Position numbers and translations under genes: made by a program. Of a DNA stretch of 64,000 bases, positions 1 to 12,440 are shown piece by piece (within the stretch, counting starts at the first letter, position 1; every line of letters starts with the position of its first letter). The stretch spans positions 15,563,475 to 15,627,474 of the forward strand of contig CM040441.1 in the NCBI GenBank assembly GCA_022749755.1, in the 5' to 3' direction. Origin of the DNA: Azadirachta indica (taxonomy: Eukaryota > Streptophyta > Magnoliopsida > Sapindales > Meliaceae). The notes beneath the pieces are model-generated. The model saw nothing but the letters and a program-made list of their open reading frames with translations. It was not told where the DNA came from and did no database searches.

Positions 1-1022
1 AAATTTAAAATCACATTACGGTGTTTTCTAATTTATTTCTCTTTATACTCTTTTTATAATGAAAAATACTTAAAAAATAAATTAACCTTTATTAATTTAT
101 TTTAGTTAATATAATTTTTATTATTAACATGTGGATCATATAATATAAAAATTTTCTTACACATATTTCTAAGTCGGCTACAATTAGCATGCTTTGAATC
201 AGGCTAGCCCCAGCATCATTCAGCTAGCTGTTTGATAAAGTGTAAAGACAGCTGATTAACATTGAAACGAAGCCATTTGAGACTCTTACAACAGATAAAT
301 TACAACTAATTAATTCAAGGTAAGTTTGTGTTTCAAATATTTAATTATTATCGTTTTCAAATTAAGAAGTATAACAGTGTTAAAATAACAAAAATATTTG
401 AATTTTCATTTAAACTTATATATATCAATTTTGTAATTGACAAAAATAAAAGTGTTATCATTATAATAAAATATCATGATATACTATAATATTATTATTG
501 AAGTTGACATGTTAGTTATAAAACATTTTATTAACCACGCTAATATTCAGTTATATTTTAATGGAATAACAACATGTACTTATTTGTATATAATAAAAAG
601 TATATATTAATTACTAATTTATTTATATTTGACGATTAAAATTTACTACCAAAGGAGATCTTAATTAAATATTGGCGGCTTGAGAGATACAATAATGTTG
701 TGACAACAATGATGAATATACCATTATTTATATTAACCTAACATTAATTAAGGTTAGTAAACGCCCTCCACATTGGGTTAGGTAGAAATTAATCACACAA
801 TTAAGTTTGAATAGTACCTTAGATATGTGTTAAAAAATGTTTACAAGTGTTTTTAATATTTTTAAAAATCACGTTTCCTTTAATCAGCCTAAGTTAAGAT
901 ATTCTGTCCTCTTGGATCCTTACCTAACATAAATTACAGGTTACTACTTAAATGAATTCCACTGTCATTGCAAATCCATCAACCCATTAAAAACCAATAA
1001 GGGTTGTTTTTGAGGAGACACC
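1..1022. other. AT-rich flank upstream of the PMP22 array
   Basis: No coding region, RNA gene or clear repeat was recognised here. The last 100 bases or so are the 5' flank of the first, broken PMP22-like copy. Confidence 0.5.
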
Positions 1023-2182
1023 ATGTCTGATATAGCCAAAGAAGCTTGCAGAAAGTATCTCATACAACTCCAATTTCACTCACCAAGAACCAAGGTTTGT
1101 TTCTTCTTTTTCTTCATCATGCATGCTCATTAATATCCGTATTTATTTATTTATTTTTCCATATTTTCGTTTTCCTGGAAACTTGTTCTAAATTCTTCTT
1201 TTTTATTCAAAAATCATGTTGTTTAATATACATATATTCTTTTTTTCATTTTTTATTTTTTAACCATGTAATCATCCTCCGCTTTCTTCATCAATCTTTA
1301 AAAGTTTTCCATAAGTTTCAGCAAAAAAAATATTTAAAAATTCATTTTGAATGAAAAATTAAAATGAAATCGGCATTCAAGGATCACCATTTTAATAGTC
1401 TTCCACAAATGCCCCAGAATCTGTTCAGCTCCTGCTTATCTCCGATGATTTATCGGCCCTTCAGAAAAAGGCCATCTCCTGCCAATTTATTTTATCTTTT
1501 GTTGAAAGAAATATAGATTTTTATTCACATTAATATCATATTTTTTTGTTGGGGGGCGCGGTGGGGGGTGTGGGAGGGAAAAGAATGTGAAAAAAATGTG
1601 ACAATATTACAATTGAGGCTATCGGGCTATATTACAGCTGGTATATTAGCTGGTTTCGCCAATTGTAGGTTGGGTGGCTTTCCGATATGTGCCTCAGCAA
1701 TTTCGTGTATTGTTTCAGAGCTTGCTCGCTGCATGCTGGTGTGCTACTCTTGAATATTATCTCTCCATGCTAATTTATTTTGCTTTGTGCACAGATAGAT
1801 AGACGCTTAAATATTACTCTGACAATTTAATAATGAAGGCCAAATGAGTTTCATTTAATGAAACCTGAACATTTGATTTTATAACAGAACCAATAAGAAT
1901 CCTACATGCAACTACATGAAGTTGGAATAATTATGCTTCCAAATATTTTCCAGAAGTTGCAATAATTCTACATCCTCAAGCTTTTGTTCTGCCTGCTGAA
2001 AATGTAACATAGAGTAATATGCCATAACAACAAAGCATGTACATGCAAGGTTACTATCCAATACAATTTAAGTAATTGCAGATGAATTCTTTGGTTCTAA
2101 GCCATTCTATCTCTGCTTGTTAATTGTCAGGGCTATCTTCCTCAATTTGAAAGCAGGATCTGCTTCAATCAAGAAGGATTAG
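1023..2182 (+). pseudogene. PMP22-like pseudogene, exon 2 fused to exon 6
   Basis: This is the first member of the tandem PMP22 family. Exon 1 (1023..1094) is intact: it begins MSDIAKEA, ends in RTK and is followed by a normal GTTTGT donor. The start of exon 2 is recognisable near 1631 (ITAGILAG), but its acceptor has changed from CAG to CGG. At about 1651-1660 the sequence jumps into the middle of exon 6. Exons 3, 4 and 5 and the rest of exon 2 are missing, about 1.5 kb compared with the next copy. After the jump the exon 6 text runs out of frame. Exon 7 (2131..2182) is intact with its own AG and the stop TAG, and codes for the family ending IKKD. The copy cannot make a full four-helix protein. 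It may still be transcribed, because exon 1 and its flank look normal. Confidence 0.85.
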
Positions 2183-3410
2183 ATACCTGATGGATGAACT
2201 GTTTTCAATTTTCTTTTGTCTTCCTTTTAATGTCTTTAAGGACTCTATTTTATTGTACAACTAGCTTGCATACTCGAAAATTTCCTTGATGTTGAAGTGC
2301 TTTCCGAAAAAGCAAGTATTATGGAAGCTAATTCTGTGTCTGAGAAGTATGTGGAAAAATATAAAGGAATAATGTAGGAAAAGTAAATATTATTAAGTAA
2401 AAAAATTTGGTAAAGCCATCCTAATTCCTAACAAAACCAACTCGTATCCTATAAATGTTTGATACCATTGTTTGGTACATCAAATTATATCAGTTTTTTT
2501 TTTTTTTCCTTAATTTTTGTTCTCATTTATAAATATTACAATAAAATAATTAGACTTCCTCTTTAACCAGGTACAGATTAGATTAAAGTATACATGTTAT
2601 TGTATTATATTGGAAGCAGTATTGAATTAAGGGTGCACATAATTGATCCATAAGTTTAGATATTATTATTTCAATACTAAAATTATATTACAAACTATTA
2701 TTTTAACACTTATATATCGTCTAAACTTAGCCATCAGGCCTCGGACCACAGAATGTGGACATGAATTCTAGGCCTACTTTGCGTGAAAATTTTGGATAGA
2801 CCCTCTTGAGAGTAAATTTCCAAATGCTGAAATTTCTTCTAAAAGTTGTAGGTAGACTCCCCCTCTTTATTAAGATTAAATTTTTAGATGCTGACTGTAT
2901 TATAACAGTGACTTTTAACTATAAAAATATAGTCTAAACTTGATAAATGAGTGAGCACTATGATTGTAATATTTTAAAATATATATATATGTCGTCTAAA
3001 CTTGACAAATAGGTGAATAAAACAAGACTAACAGAAGTTAATCAAAATTTTTTTTTATTATCATTACTAAAATTAAAATCTGTCAATCTTAATTTTAATA
3101 ATAATAAATGAGAAACAATTAAACCCAATATAATTAATTTATTTTTCTAATTAATATTTTAAATTTTTCTTTACTCAATTTTCTAAAATAATAAAATTTC
3201 TCTTTCTTTTATTTCTTCTTCACTATTTTTTCTACTTCTCTTTTCCTCTCTTCCCCTTTTTTTTCTTCTTCTTTAACTTTTCTCCTACTTCTCTCTTTCC
3301 TTATTTTTTCAATTATTTTTCAAGAAAAAAGAAATTTTTAGTTAACTTTTCTACATTTAAATATTAATATCATTTTTAAATAATAATACTTTATTATTAA
3401 ACTTTGTTGA
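2183..3410. other. Non-coding spacer
   Basis: Positions 2409-2470 resemble the DNA downstream of the next copy (7208-7260), so the original duplication unit included 3' flank. The rest is AT-rich with pyrimidine-rich tracts near 3190-3310. No gene was seen. Confidence 0.5.
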
Positions 3411-3419
3411 CACACAATA

Positions 3420-3679
3420 GGGAATGCCCGTTACCCCTTATTTTTTTAATTAATACCTTGTTACCTTCTATATTTTCTCTAATATTTCATCACTCTTGAT
3501 TCTTATTTTTTTATTAATTTTGCCCTTTACTTCAATTGATTTACAAATGGTAAAATCGAAAATATAAAAAATATTAAAAAATAAAATTAGAATTCAGAGG
3601 AGCGATGAAATATTATAAAAAATATAAAAAAGTAATAAGATATTAGTTGAAAAAATAGGGAGATAATGAGCATTCTCCC
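3420..3679. mobile_element. Short foldback MITE, copy 1 (260 bp)
   Basis: The left end reads GGGAATGCCCGTTACC and the right end, reverse complemented, GGGAGAATGCTCATTA. The two arms stay similar over most of the element (for example ATTTCATCACTC against ATTTCATCGCTC). The flanks read cacacaata and cacacaaca, a 9-bp target-site duplication with one mismatch, which fits a non-autonomous Mutator-like element. It has no coding capacity. A related copy lies at 22480..22737 and a partial one near 59440. Confidence 0.65.
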
Positions 3680-3689
3680 CACACAACAT

Positions 3690-3960
3690 TAGGTAGTGTT
3701 TTCTTTATTTTATCTAAAATTTGAATAATATACTTATTTTTTATTTTAAACATCTGAATATAAATATTAAATTATTTATTTTTATAAAAATAAAAAAGCA
3801 TTAATACGTTGACATTCATACTCTAAAAATATTAAATTAATATATTAAATTGTTGACATATATAAATATTAAATAATAAATTAAAAATATTATTAATAAA
3901 TAAAATATTTAATTCATTCAAATATTTAATTATTTAAAATTTTAATTTAATTATATATAA
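3690..3960. repeat. AT-rich TIR repeat, fragment in inverse orientation
   Basis: It starts GGTAGTGTTTTCTTTATTTTATCT. This matches the reverse complement of the 3' end of the longer repeat at 31377..32319, and the similarity continues through GAATAATATAC and ATTTTAAACATCTGAA. The distal boundary is unclear. Confidence 0.4.
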
Positions 3961-4389
3961 AATACTTTTAGCAAGTTTTTGTATGTAAATTAAAAAACAA
4001 ATCGCTCCAAAAATCAAGTAAATTAAAAGCGAAAAATGAAGAAAAGGACAAAATGAGAGAACGACCGTTGAGCAAAAAGCCCAGTCTGTAAATTTTTTCA
4101 AAATACAAAGAATAATTGCAGAACTCCAATGGAAGTTCCAAGTGAGATTAAACAAATATTTACCCTGAAATGTATAAATAAGACTGTATTGACTAGATAG
4201 ATGTATTATTAGTTGCATCATTTTCGTCCTCTGCACTGCAGACTAAACCAAACACCGCCTCGTGATCTGATGCCCTCCAGCTTGTCATTGCAATATAATT
4301 TGTCTCTCTGAAGAGTTTTGTTCTGAGGTTTTCTGGAAGACTGAGGAAGGGTTGATCAGTAGTGTTCAGTGATCAAAGTCACAGCCGCC

Positions 4390-6958
4390 ATGTCTGATAT
4401 AGCTAAAGAAGCTTGGAGAAAATATCTTATACAACTACAAGTCCACCCACTAAGAACTAAGGTTTGTTCTTTTGTTCTTCTTCATTATGACCATTGATAT
4501 TCATGTTTCTTTCATTCTCTTTATCATATTTTCATCTTCAATTCATAAAATAGAAGCTTGTCTTAAATTCTTTGATTCTGTGTTCTTATCGGTCTACAAT
4601 TACTTTTGTCTTATTTGGCCCACCAATAATTCTGTTTGGTTCTTTGGCGCCATCTATTGCCATTCTTTTTTTTTTTTCCTAGAAAAAAAAAAGAACTAGA
4701 TTTTGTTCACATTAACTCATATGCTGGGAATTTTAAAAATTTGACATTATTATTGGGTTATCAGGCGATTACATCTGGTGTATTATCTGGATTTGTTGAT
4801 GCAATTTCCCAGAAGATTTCTGGCATCAAGAACCTTCAACTCAGAAGATTACTTCTTCTTTCGGTATGCTCACTTCCATTTTTTTATGTTTAAAAGATGA
4901 GAAAGATCTGATAATTATCCTCTGTCTAGTTACCAAGAAAACCAAGGAAAAGAGAAAATCACTTAGTAGCACAAGTTGCAATTCACCATTAATATGCATC
5001 AACAATGAGTTAGATACTATATAATTTGATTTTTTGTAGTTTTTGTTAATTTTAAGTTTCAAGCATAAACAGTTTCTTGTTGAATATTCATTGAATATAT
5101 GAATTGTTTTGGCAGCTTTATGGTTTAGTGTATGGAGGGCCATTTGGGCATTTTCTTAACAAGTTTGTTGACATGATTTTCAAGGGAAGCGACAATAAAA
5201 CTGTTGCAAAGAAGGTATGCTCTTTTGTTTACTTTCAAATTCTTTCTCATGCCTCGTTCATCAACCGTTCTGGTTTTTCCCTTTTTCTCTTTCAATTGAG
5301 AACTGAAACTGAAAAGAATTTGATCAATTAGGTGTTGCTGGAACAAATAATATTTTCACCATGGAACAACTTTGTGTTCTTGACATACTATGGCTTGGCG
5401 GTTGAAGGTATATGTCTACTTTTGAATTAATATCTTTCGGTGTTGCTATGCCTCATTGTTGATGTGCTGTTATCTAGCATCTACGACTTTGAAATAGGAT
5501 TAGACTTCATTCAAAGTAATTTGTACTGACTAAGCTTTGCTTTTAGCAGATATGTATAGGGAAGCCCTTCTTTTTTTCTGATCCTAGAGCGTTTCAAGCC
5601 GTAACCTTCATCATGCTGGTTGTCTTGTTTCTCTTCTTGTTAAGTTTTCACTTTCGCTAAAACTGGTTTTCTCTTTAGGGTTGTTTCCACAATACATATA
5701 TGGGGTCTGATTTCCGAAGAATGATTTGTGCTCAAAAGAACAGGGTCACTTGTTCTGAATTCCCAAAAAATAAGACTTAGACCACTAGACTTCTCCCAAG
5801 TTCCTCTTAGCTATCCTTTTGTGATCAGATGAACACTCTCTAACTCCGTGTAGATTATACATTTATGGATATATTTGCTACTGTAAATATGAATTTGTCA
5901 ACTGTCACAATTTTTTGTTTGTATGAGTTACCCTTAATGTATAAAAGTTGCTTATCAATTTTCGGTTTGCAATTTTCAGTTTTCCTTGTCTTTGCTGTGA
6001 CCTTGCCCTAAAGTTGCTGTATCCACTCTTTTTGGTTTGAAACTAATTTACATGCCTTGTTTAGAAGCCTGAATAATCTATACATCAGATATGAATGCAT
6101 CTCGTGAAAAAGCCTATGCTCCATGAAGTTGAATGAACATTACTTTATTATGGGCAGAAACGCAATTCTTTGTTAATACAATCAGCTCTCTGGATATACA
6201 TTAGTGTCTGGTATTTGCATGCAGGAAGACCGTGGAATACTGTCAAGAACAAAATTCGAAAGGACTTTCCTGTTGTTCAGCTTGCTTCATGGAAGGTATG
6301 AAACAACAGAACATCTTTTTCTTCACAGAGCAATCCATGAGCAGTTTGCAGATTAAGTAACATTAAGTTGCGATGCATATGAGTTGCAGGTTTGGCCAAC
6401 TGTTGGTTGGGTAGCCTTCCGGTATGTCCCTCAGCACTTTCGCGTATTGTTTTACAGCTTGGTTGGTGCATGCTGGTGGGTTACTATAAGCTTCGGCTTA
6501 TCTTTCTTGCTTCCCCTGATAAATTCTTCCCCTCTCCTATAACTCTATGCTAATATTATTTTGCTTTGTGCACAGATAGGTACTTCGAGATATCTCCAGC
6601 ATTTAAATGATGAATACTAAATCATAACATAAAATAAATCTGATTGCTGACCTTGAATATTTCATTTATTACAAAAATACCGAGTTGATAACATAAGTAT
6701 AGAGACAAGAGCATATGTTGCAGAAAACAAAGGACAGCTACAAGAACATGGAACGTAATTTCATGTTTGTAGATTAATAATTTTCAGAAGTTGTAATAAA
6801 CACTGATAACTATGCATTTACATAAATCTAATTTAAGTAATTGTGGTAGATTGATTTCTTTGGTTTCTAAGAGAATTTAACCTCTGCTTCTGCTTGTTAA
6901 TGTCAGGGCTGTCTTTCTCAATTTGAAGGCAGGATCTGCTTCTATCAAGAAGGACTAG
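4390..6958 (+). CDS. PMP22/Mpv17-family peroxisomal membrane protein, copy 1
   Basis: Seven coding exons: 4390..4461, 4765..4863, 5116..5214, 5332..5407, 6225..6295, 6390..6475, 6907..6958. They join in frame to 184 residues, the usual size for PMP22, and every intron is GT-AG. The protein opens MSDIAKEAWRKYLIQLQ and continues with HPLRTKAIT, as in plant PMP22. Four hydrophobic helices are expected. The family signature in exon 6 reads WPTVGWVAFRYVPQHFRV, so the Asn found at this place in the two downstream copies (WVNYQYVP) is Ala. The C-terminus is basic (AGSASIKKD). In plants the family sits in the peroxisomal membrane and is thought to affect permeability to small solutes; function here is inferred. 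Its 5' flank (4011-4080) resembles that of the next copy (7478-7545), so promoter and gene were duplicated together. Confidence 0.93.
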
Positions 6959-6982
6959 ATGCAGTATCAGCAACAGCAACAG

Positions 6983-7253
6983 AAACTTGGTCAAGCCATC
7001 CTAACAAAACCTACTTGTAGTCTATAGCAACAGAAACTGTTTTCAATTTTCTTTTGTCTTGTTGTCTTAATAAGTTAAGTTGGAATTGCACTCGATATTC
7101 AGAAATTTCCTTGATGCTAAAGTGCTTCCTCCCAAAGCAGCTTTATGGAAGCTTTGTTTGGAAAGTATGTGGAAAAAATAAGGGAATGCAGAAAAAGTAG
7201 ATGTGATAAACTTGGTCAAGCCATCCTAACAAAACCTACTTGTAGTCTATAGC
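6983..7253 (+). repeat. Pair of identical 46-bp direct repeats downstream of PMP22 copy 1
   Basis: 6983..7028 and 7208..7253 are identical, beginning AAACTTGGTCAAGCC and ending TCTATAGC. A diverged third match lies at 2409-2450 behind the pseudogene. This looks like a local insertion or slippage duplication in the 3' flank. Confidence 0.8.
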
Positions 7254-7911
7254 TGCCATTGTTTCAGTCAGTCAAATTAGACTAATTAAAATAAAATATA
7301 TGATGATATTGTATTAGCCTTTAATTATAAAGTTGGATTAAATTTATATTTAAAAGTATTAAGAATTAAAATAATAATGTAATTATTAAATGTTTACGAA
7401 TGTATTATATCCATTCATAATAATTATTATACATTACCGCTGAATTTTGTTGGAAATTGGCAATTAATTTCCTAAATTAAAAGCGAAAATAAAGAGAGGG
7501 ACAAAATGAGAAAATGACAGTTGACAAAAAAGGCCAAATCTGCAAATCTTACAAGTGCGCAGAAATTGAAGGGAAGTGACAGGTTCAATTAATGCAAAAA
7601 TCCTAACGCAGTGATCCGAACAAGATTTTGACCAGAACTCAATGTATGACGACGGCAACACAAACGTAAAATACATCAACATAAATCAACAAACTAACGG
7701 GTTCCCATCCGGTCTTCGTCTCTGCAGGCCAATCGAACTCTGCCTCGTGATACGTATGATCTCCACCTAACCCCAGCTTGTCATTTCCTTAAATAAATTC
7801 CGTTGTCATTGCAAGGTATTTCCTCATTCTTTCTTTCAGGAGTTCTGTTTTGAGAGGGAAAGATAAAAAAGAAGGAGATTGAGGAAGGTTTGATAATCAG
7901 TCACAACCGTC
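7254..7911 (+). promoter_or_regulatory. 5' flank of PMP22 copy 2
   Basis: Contains a block (about 7478-7545) similar to 4011-4080 upstream of copy 1, both with GACAAAATGAGA. No TATA box could be fixed with confidence. Confidence 0.4.
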
Positions 7912-10900
7912 ATGTCTGATATAGCCAAAGAAGCCTGGAGAAAATATCTGATACAACTCCAGGCTCACCCGTTGAGGACCAAGGTTTGTCTTTTCTTGTT
8001 CATCATCAATACCCTTGTTTTATCTTGGTGGTGTTAATTGATTTTTGTTGGGTTAATAGGCGATTACAGCTGGGGTATTAGCTGGCTGTAGTGATGCAGT
8101 TGCCCAGAAGATTTCTGGGGTCAAGAAGCTTCAACTGAAAAGATTGCTGCTTCTTATGGTACGTTGACTTTCATATTTTGTGTAAGAACATATAATTATC
8201 CTCTGTTTGGCTGGCTAGAAACTGAAGGAAAAAGAAATTTAACGGAATATTTTGAAAATTATTATGAATGTAACGGAATGTTTGATTTCATAACATCATT
8301 TGATACGTCGAGTGGTTAAACTTGTCTCAATCAAGTGGAGTATTCTGTTTTCATGAGTCTGAAATAACATTAGAAGTGATGAAACAATTGAGCATTTTAA
8401 TTTATTTTCTCCCAACATTTTCATCACGAACCAAACTGCATTGCCTGGCATAGTGGTAGTTTATGTTGTTGCAATTGTGAGGTTCTGAGAGAGTGCTTTC
8501 TCTTTAAATGTTATCTGTGTAAATTGCTTTTTCGCAGCTTTATGGTTTTGCATATGGAGGACCCTTTGGCCATTTCCTTCACAAATTGATGGATATTATT
8601 TTCAAGGGAAAGAAGGACAAGAAAACTGTTGCAAAGAAGGTACGACCCTCGCTTAAATTCAGATTCCCTGTGCAATACTCTTGTTGAAGGATTGAAAACT
8701 GAAATTTTGATTAATTAGGTGTTGTTGGAACAACTAACTACTTCACCTTGGAACAATTTCTTTTTCATGATGTACTATGGCCTGGTGGTTGAAGGTATGA
8801 TTTAAATTCTTTTGCAGTGTATGCCTCATCTTTGATCAGATTTATACAATCATTTTCATTTTCCTTCTCTTTACTGAAGGAGCTTTGCTTTCAGTAAGAT
8901 TAGAGGCACTTCCTGTTTGTGATATTAAAGCATTTCAAACTGCAACATCTTTGTCATTGCTGTTTTAGCAGTTGTTCACTTTTATCAGCTCTGCTATGTT
9001 GCAATTATTCTTCTTTAACTTGTTTTCAGAATAAAGTTATGATGTTGATTGCCATAGCATGGTTTGTTGTCAAATGGACAGTGTCAGTGCTTAATTCCAG
9101 TGTATTACTTTCCTCCAATTCCTCTTAGCTATCGTTTCCAGCAATTTGCTATAATTCCAGTTGAGATGGAAATGCAACCTTTTTAGCTTAATATAAAGCT
9201 TTAGAAAGTCACAAGTGTCTATTGTGTGTAGCTCTGAGCTCAGCCAGTTAAAAAAACTTCAAGTAAAATTGGCTTTTGAGTGTGTTCACCAAGGCCAGTA
9301 CTCAACAAGATTAATATGTAGGCAAAAGCTATCTGACTTCTTCTTGGTTATGGACTGGATGATGATTTATTGATCTAGGTCCACATCTCCCCTATTTTCG
9401 AAATCATACACAAAGTTTTACTAGGCTGTATTTAAAGGTTTGTGGTACTGCCCTTTTCTGTAAAGGGTAAAGGTGGTTGCAATATAATTACTAAGATGTT
9501 CAAATTTGACTTAGATGTCTAAGTAATTATTTGGCCAGCCCTTGTTACAGTTTAATTCAGGGAGCAGATGGTACTCACAGGATTGCCAACAATCCAGTCA
9601 GTAGTTCATCCTTGTAACTGATTAATTGGGATAGTTGATGTTTCTTTAACTTACATATCTAAACCTGAAATTCTTATCGCTACTAATTAGTGGATCATTG
9701 AAACATCACTAGAAGAAGAAGATGAAGAAATGCATATTAGTAACATTACTGTAAAATCAAGAAAAGCATGGTAAAACAACAGCAAATAAAGGTACTGAAA
9801 GGTGGTCTCCTTTTAGGCCCTTGTTCTCTCCTTTTAGCCCAGAACTGAAGCTAGGAACGTGGCCCAGCTATTAAATAGGTCAGATTTGTGTTTCCAAATG
9901 AACATGCTTAAAACCTAAATACCCCTGGTGATGTTGAGCAGAAACCTTTACCTGCATTAGATCTAGAAGATAAAGAAGGTGGTACCGAGTTTTTAGCCAA
10001 AAACACCTTATGGTACACGGAGAAAGGAGTCCATGACCAAGGAGAACTATGTTTCAAGTACCTATAATCTTAAGTCCTATAAGCTTGAAGAACCCTGACA
10101 AAATTTCGGCCAAAAAAATTGCTTCTGCATTTGCTTTAAGCTATATGTTCAAGAACAGATCGCTTTTTGGTTGAGAAACTGATGCTCAGTTGCGCTGAAA
10201 GTTTGTAAAACTCTTACTGTTTTACTAGCATTTCCTGCCATGTTGTATTAACCACAATAGAGAATCCAGTAACATTATAACTCTAACTAAAGCAAATGAT
10301 TAGTTTATACCTTTGCCATTGTTAATGAAAGTGAATTGGTCTAATCTCACAAGTTTTTTAACTTTCTTGCACGCTTATAGTTTCTTATTCTTGGTCTATT
10401 AAAGGAAGTAACATATCATTTTTGGTCTGCAATGTTTCATTTTGTTCGTCCTGCAACAATTGCCCCAAAAGCTTCTCTTTTGGTACTAGACAAACATCCA
10501 CATCCGTTGACAGAAGCATGGCTAATTTAGATCTATCATAAGAATGCCATGCCTTAGATGTTAAAATGAGCATGGTTCTTGTAAAGAGCACATTGATTTG
10601 TTCATACCATCAACTATTGTCTGGTATTGCAGGAAGATCATGGAGTTTGGTCAAGAATAAAGTTCGAAAGGACTACCCTTCTGTTCAGTTGACTGCCTGG
10701 AGGGTATGAAATCACAAATTATCTTTTCTAGGCATCACACAAATCAAGTTCAGCTGCTATCTCATAGCAAATGTACTAATATTAAGTTATTGTGCCTTTG
10801 ACTTGCAGTTTTGGCCTATAGTTGGCTGGGTGAACTACCAGTATGTCCCTCTGCAATTCCGCGTTGTCTTTCATAGTTTTATTGCCTCATGCTGGTGCGC

Positions 10901-11607
10901 TTCTACATCCTTTACCTTAGCCTTCTTGCTTCCCCTAATTAATTCTTCTCCCCTGTTAATCATGTTTATTTATTGTCCATGCATGCACAAATAGATACTT
11001 TTGCATTTTGTAATTCATTTTTCGAAGACCTTAATGACGAACAAATATGATTGATGAAATTAAAAGATTTGATTTGATAGTGAGGCAAGTAAGAAGCCTA
11101 TATGCAACTACCATATTTGTGTCTTTCTTTACTAATGAATTTATCCTTATAGTTTCAAAGTATATAAATTATATTTTGTACCTGAAGACTTTGACCAGAT
11201 GATTTTTCCTTTTCTCCTCTCTTTATGGAAAACTGTAAAGCTTCTAACGATGCACTAATTGAAATTTTAGTCAAGTTTATTCCCAAAGCATGAATATGAA
11301 GTGTTTACTGAAAAGTTACGGCTACACTAGAACTGCTGTTGGTACATACATATATAGCAGATATTGCAGAATAAATTTCATAAAACCTTGGCCAAGTTTT
11401 TTTTATATATTGTGCAAAAGCAGAGTGTATCTACCACAAAGAAATTATGATCAACTCTACATGTGCATGCATATTAATTGAATCTGACTCATTTGATGTA
11501 ATTGAGCAAGAATTATTTGGCTCTAAAGCATTTTATCTCTGCTTTTTAATCTCAGGGCTATCTTCCTCAATTTGAAAGCAAGATCTGTTGCAGTCAAGAA
11601 GGAATAG
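7912..11607 (+). CDS. PMP22/Mpv17-family peroxisomal membrane protein, copy 2
   Basis: Seven exons: 7912..7983, 8060..8158, 8538..8639, 8719..8794, 10633..10703, 10809..10894, 11556..11607. They total 558 nt and give 185 residues with all phases matching copy 1; exon 3 is one codon longer. All introns are GT-AG. Exon 6 carries the family signature WPIVGWVNYQYVPLQFRV with Trp, Asn, Val-Pro and Arg present. Intron 4 is long (about 1.8 kb). The protein ends in VAVKKE. As for the family, a four-helix peroxisomal membrane protein is expected. Copy 3 is its closest relative in the window, including in intron 4. Confidence 0.94.
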
Positions 11608-12440
11608 AGATAGAAAACCTGATTTAGTTTTTGTTTAATTTTCTTTTTTTCTTTTCTTTTTTTTTTTTCTTTTTTTACGTGTGTAAAACTTATATGAGTT
11701 GAAACTCTGTTCAAATTATCCTTCCTTGTACAATTATTGGCTTGCTTTAGCGTTGGTAATTTATAATAAAACGTTGAGAATTTTCCTTGATGTTAGTTAA
11801 CATGCCAACTGCTAAAGCGTTGTGTTATAGAAGCTTAATCAATGCTGTTGGATAAATTTCTGATAGCAGCTCTGCAATGATCATCATAAAACCAAATGAA
11901 GCAGCCAGCTCTATTTATTATATTTAGCTGTCTTTTTTTATTTTCTGGAAGTGAGTCGGTGATTTTTTTGTATTGTTGTTTGGAGGAAAAGGAATTAATG
12001 CTTTTATTATATGTATTTATTGATATGAGTATAAGCAAAATTCTTATTATGAATAAATGGAAAAAGGACCCATAGAGAAATGTCCATGTGAACCAACGGA
12101 AATTGGTCACTGCCTCGCAATTGAAAAGAAAAAAAGAAAAAACACACAGCATGAAACCTCAGTTCATCTTTCACAGAAGTAATTGGAAGGCTATCATCAA
12201 CAACTTAGCGGTCTTCTTAAGTATCCATCTTTGTAAATAGAGAGGCTAAAGATCTAATGAACCATATCCCTCGGTTCAGTTCACTGTTCGAAACGATACA
12301 TGGTAACTTTCATGACGGGCATTTCCCGTGAAAATGCGAATCTAACGCATTATATTCTGTATACAAAACGATTAATACAAATATTTGAATAAGATATTAT
12401 GTATTGATATATGGTTGAGATAATTTGACATAAAAATTTA
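11608..12440. other. Spacer between PMP22 copy 2 and the foldback element
   Basis: Contains the 3' flank of copy 2 with a T-rich tract (11639-11676). Similarity to the 3' flank of copy 3 (17670-17830) is visible, for example TTGATGTTA and AACATGCCAACTGC. No gene was seen. Confidence 0.5.

Noticed and set aside
11831..12152. 105-codon - strand frame downstream of PMP22 copy 2
   Set aside because: Low-complexity Phe/Leu/Ile-rich translation of AT-rich DNA; no homology recognised.
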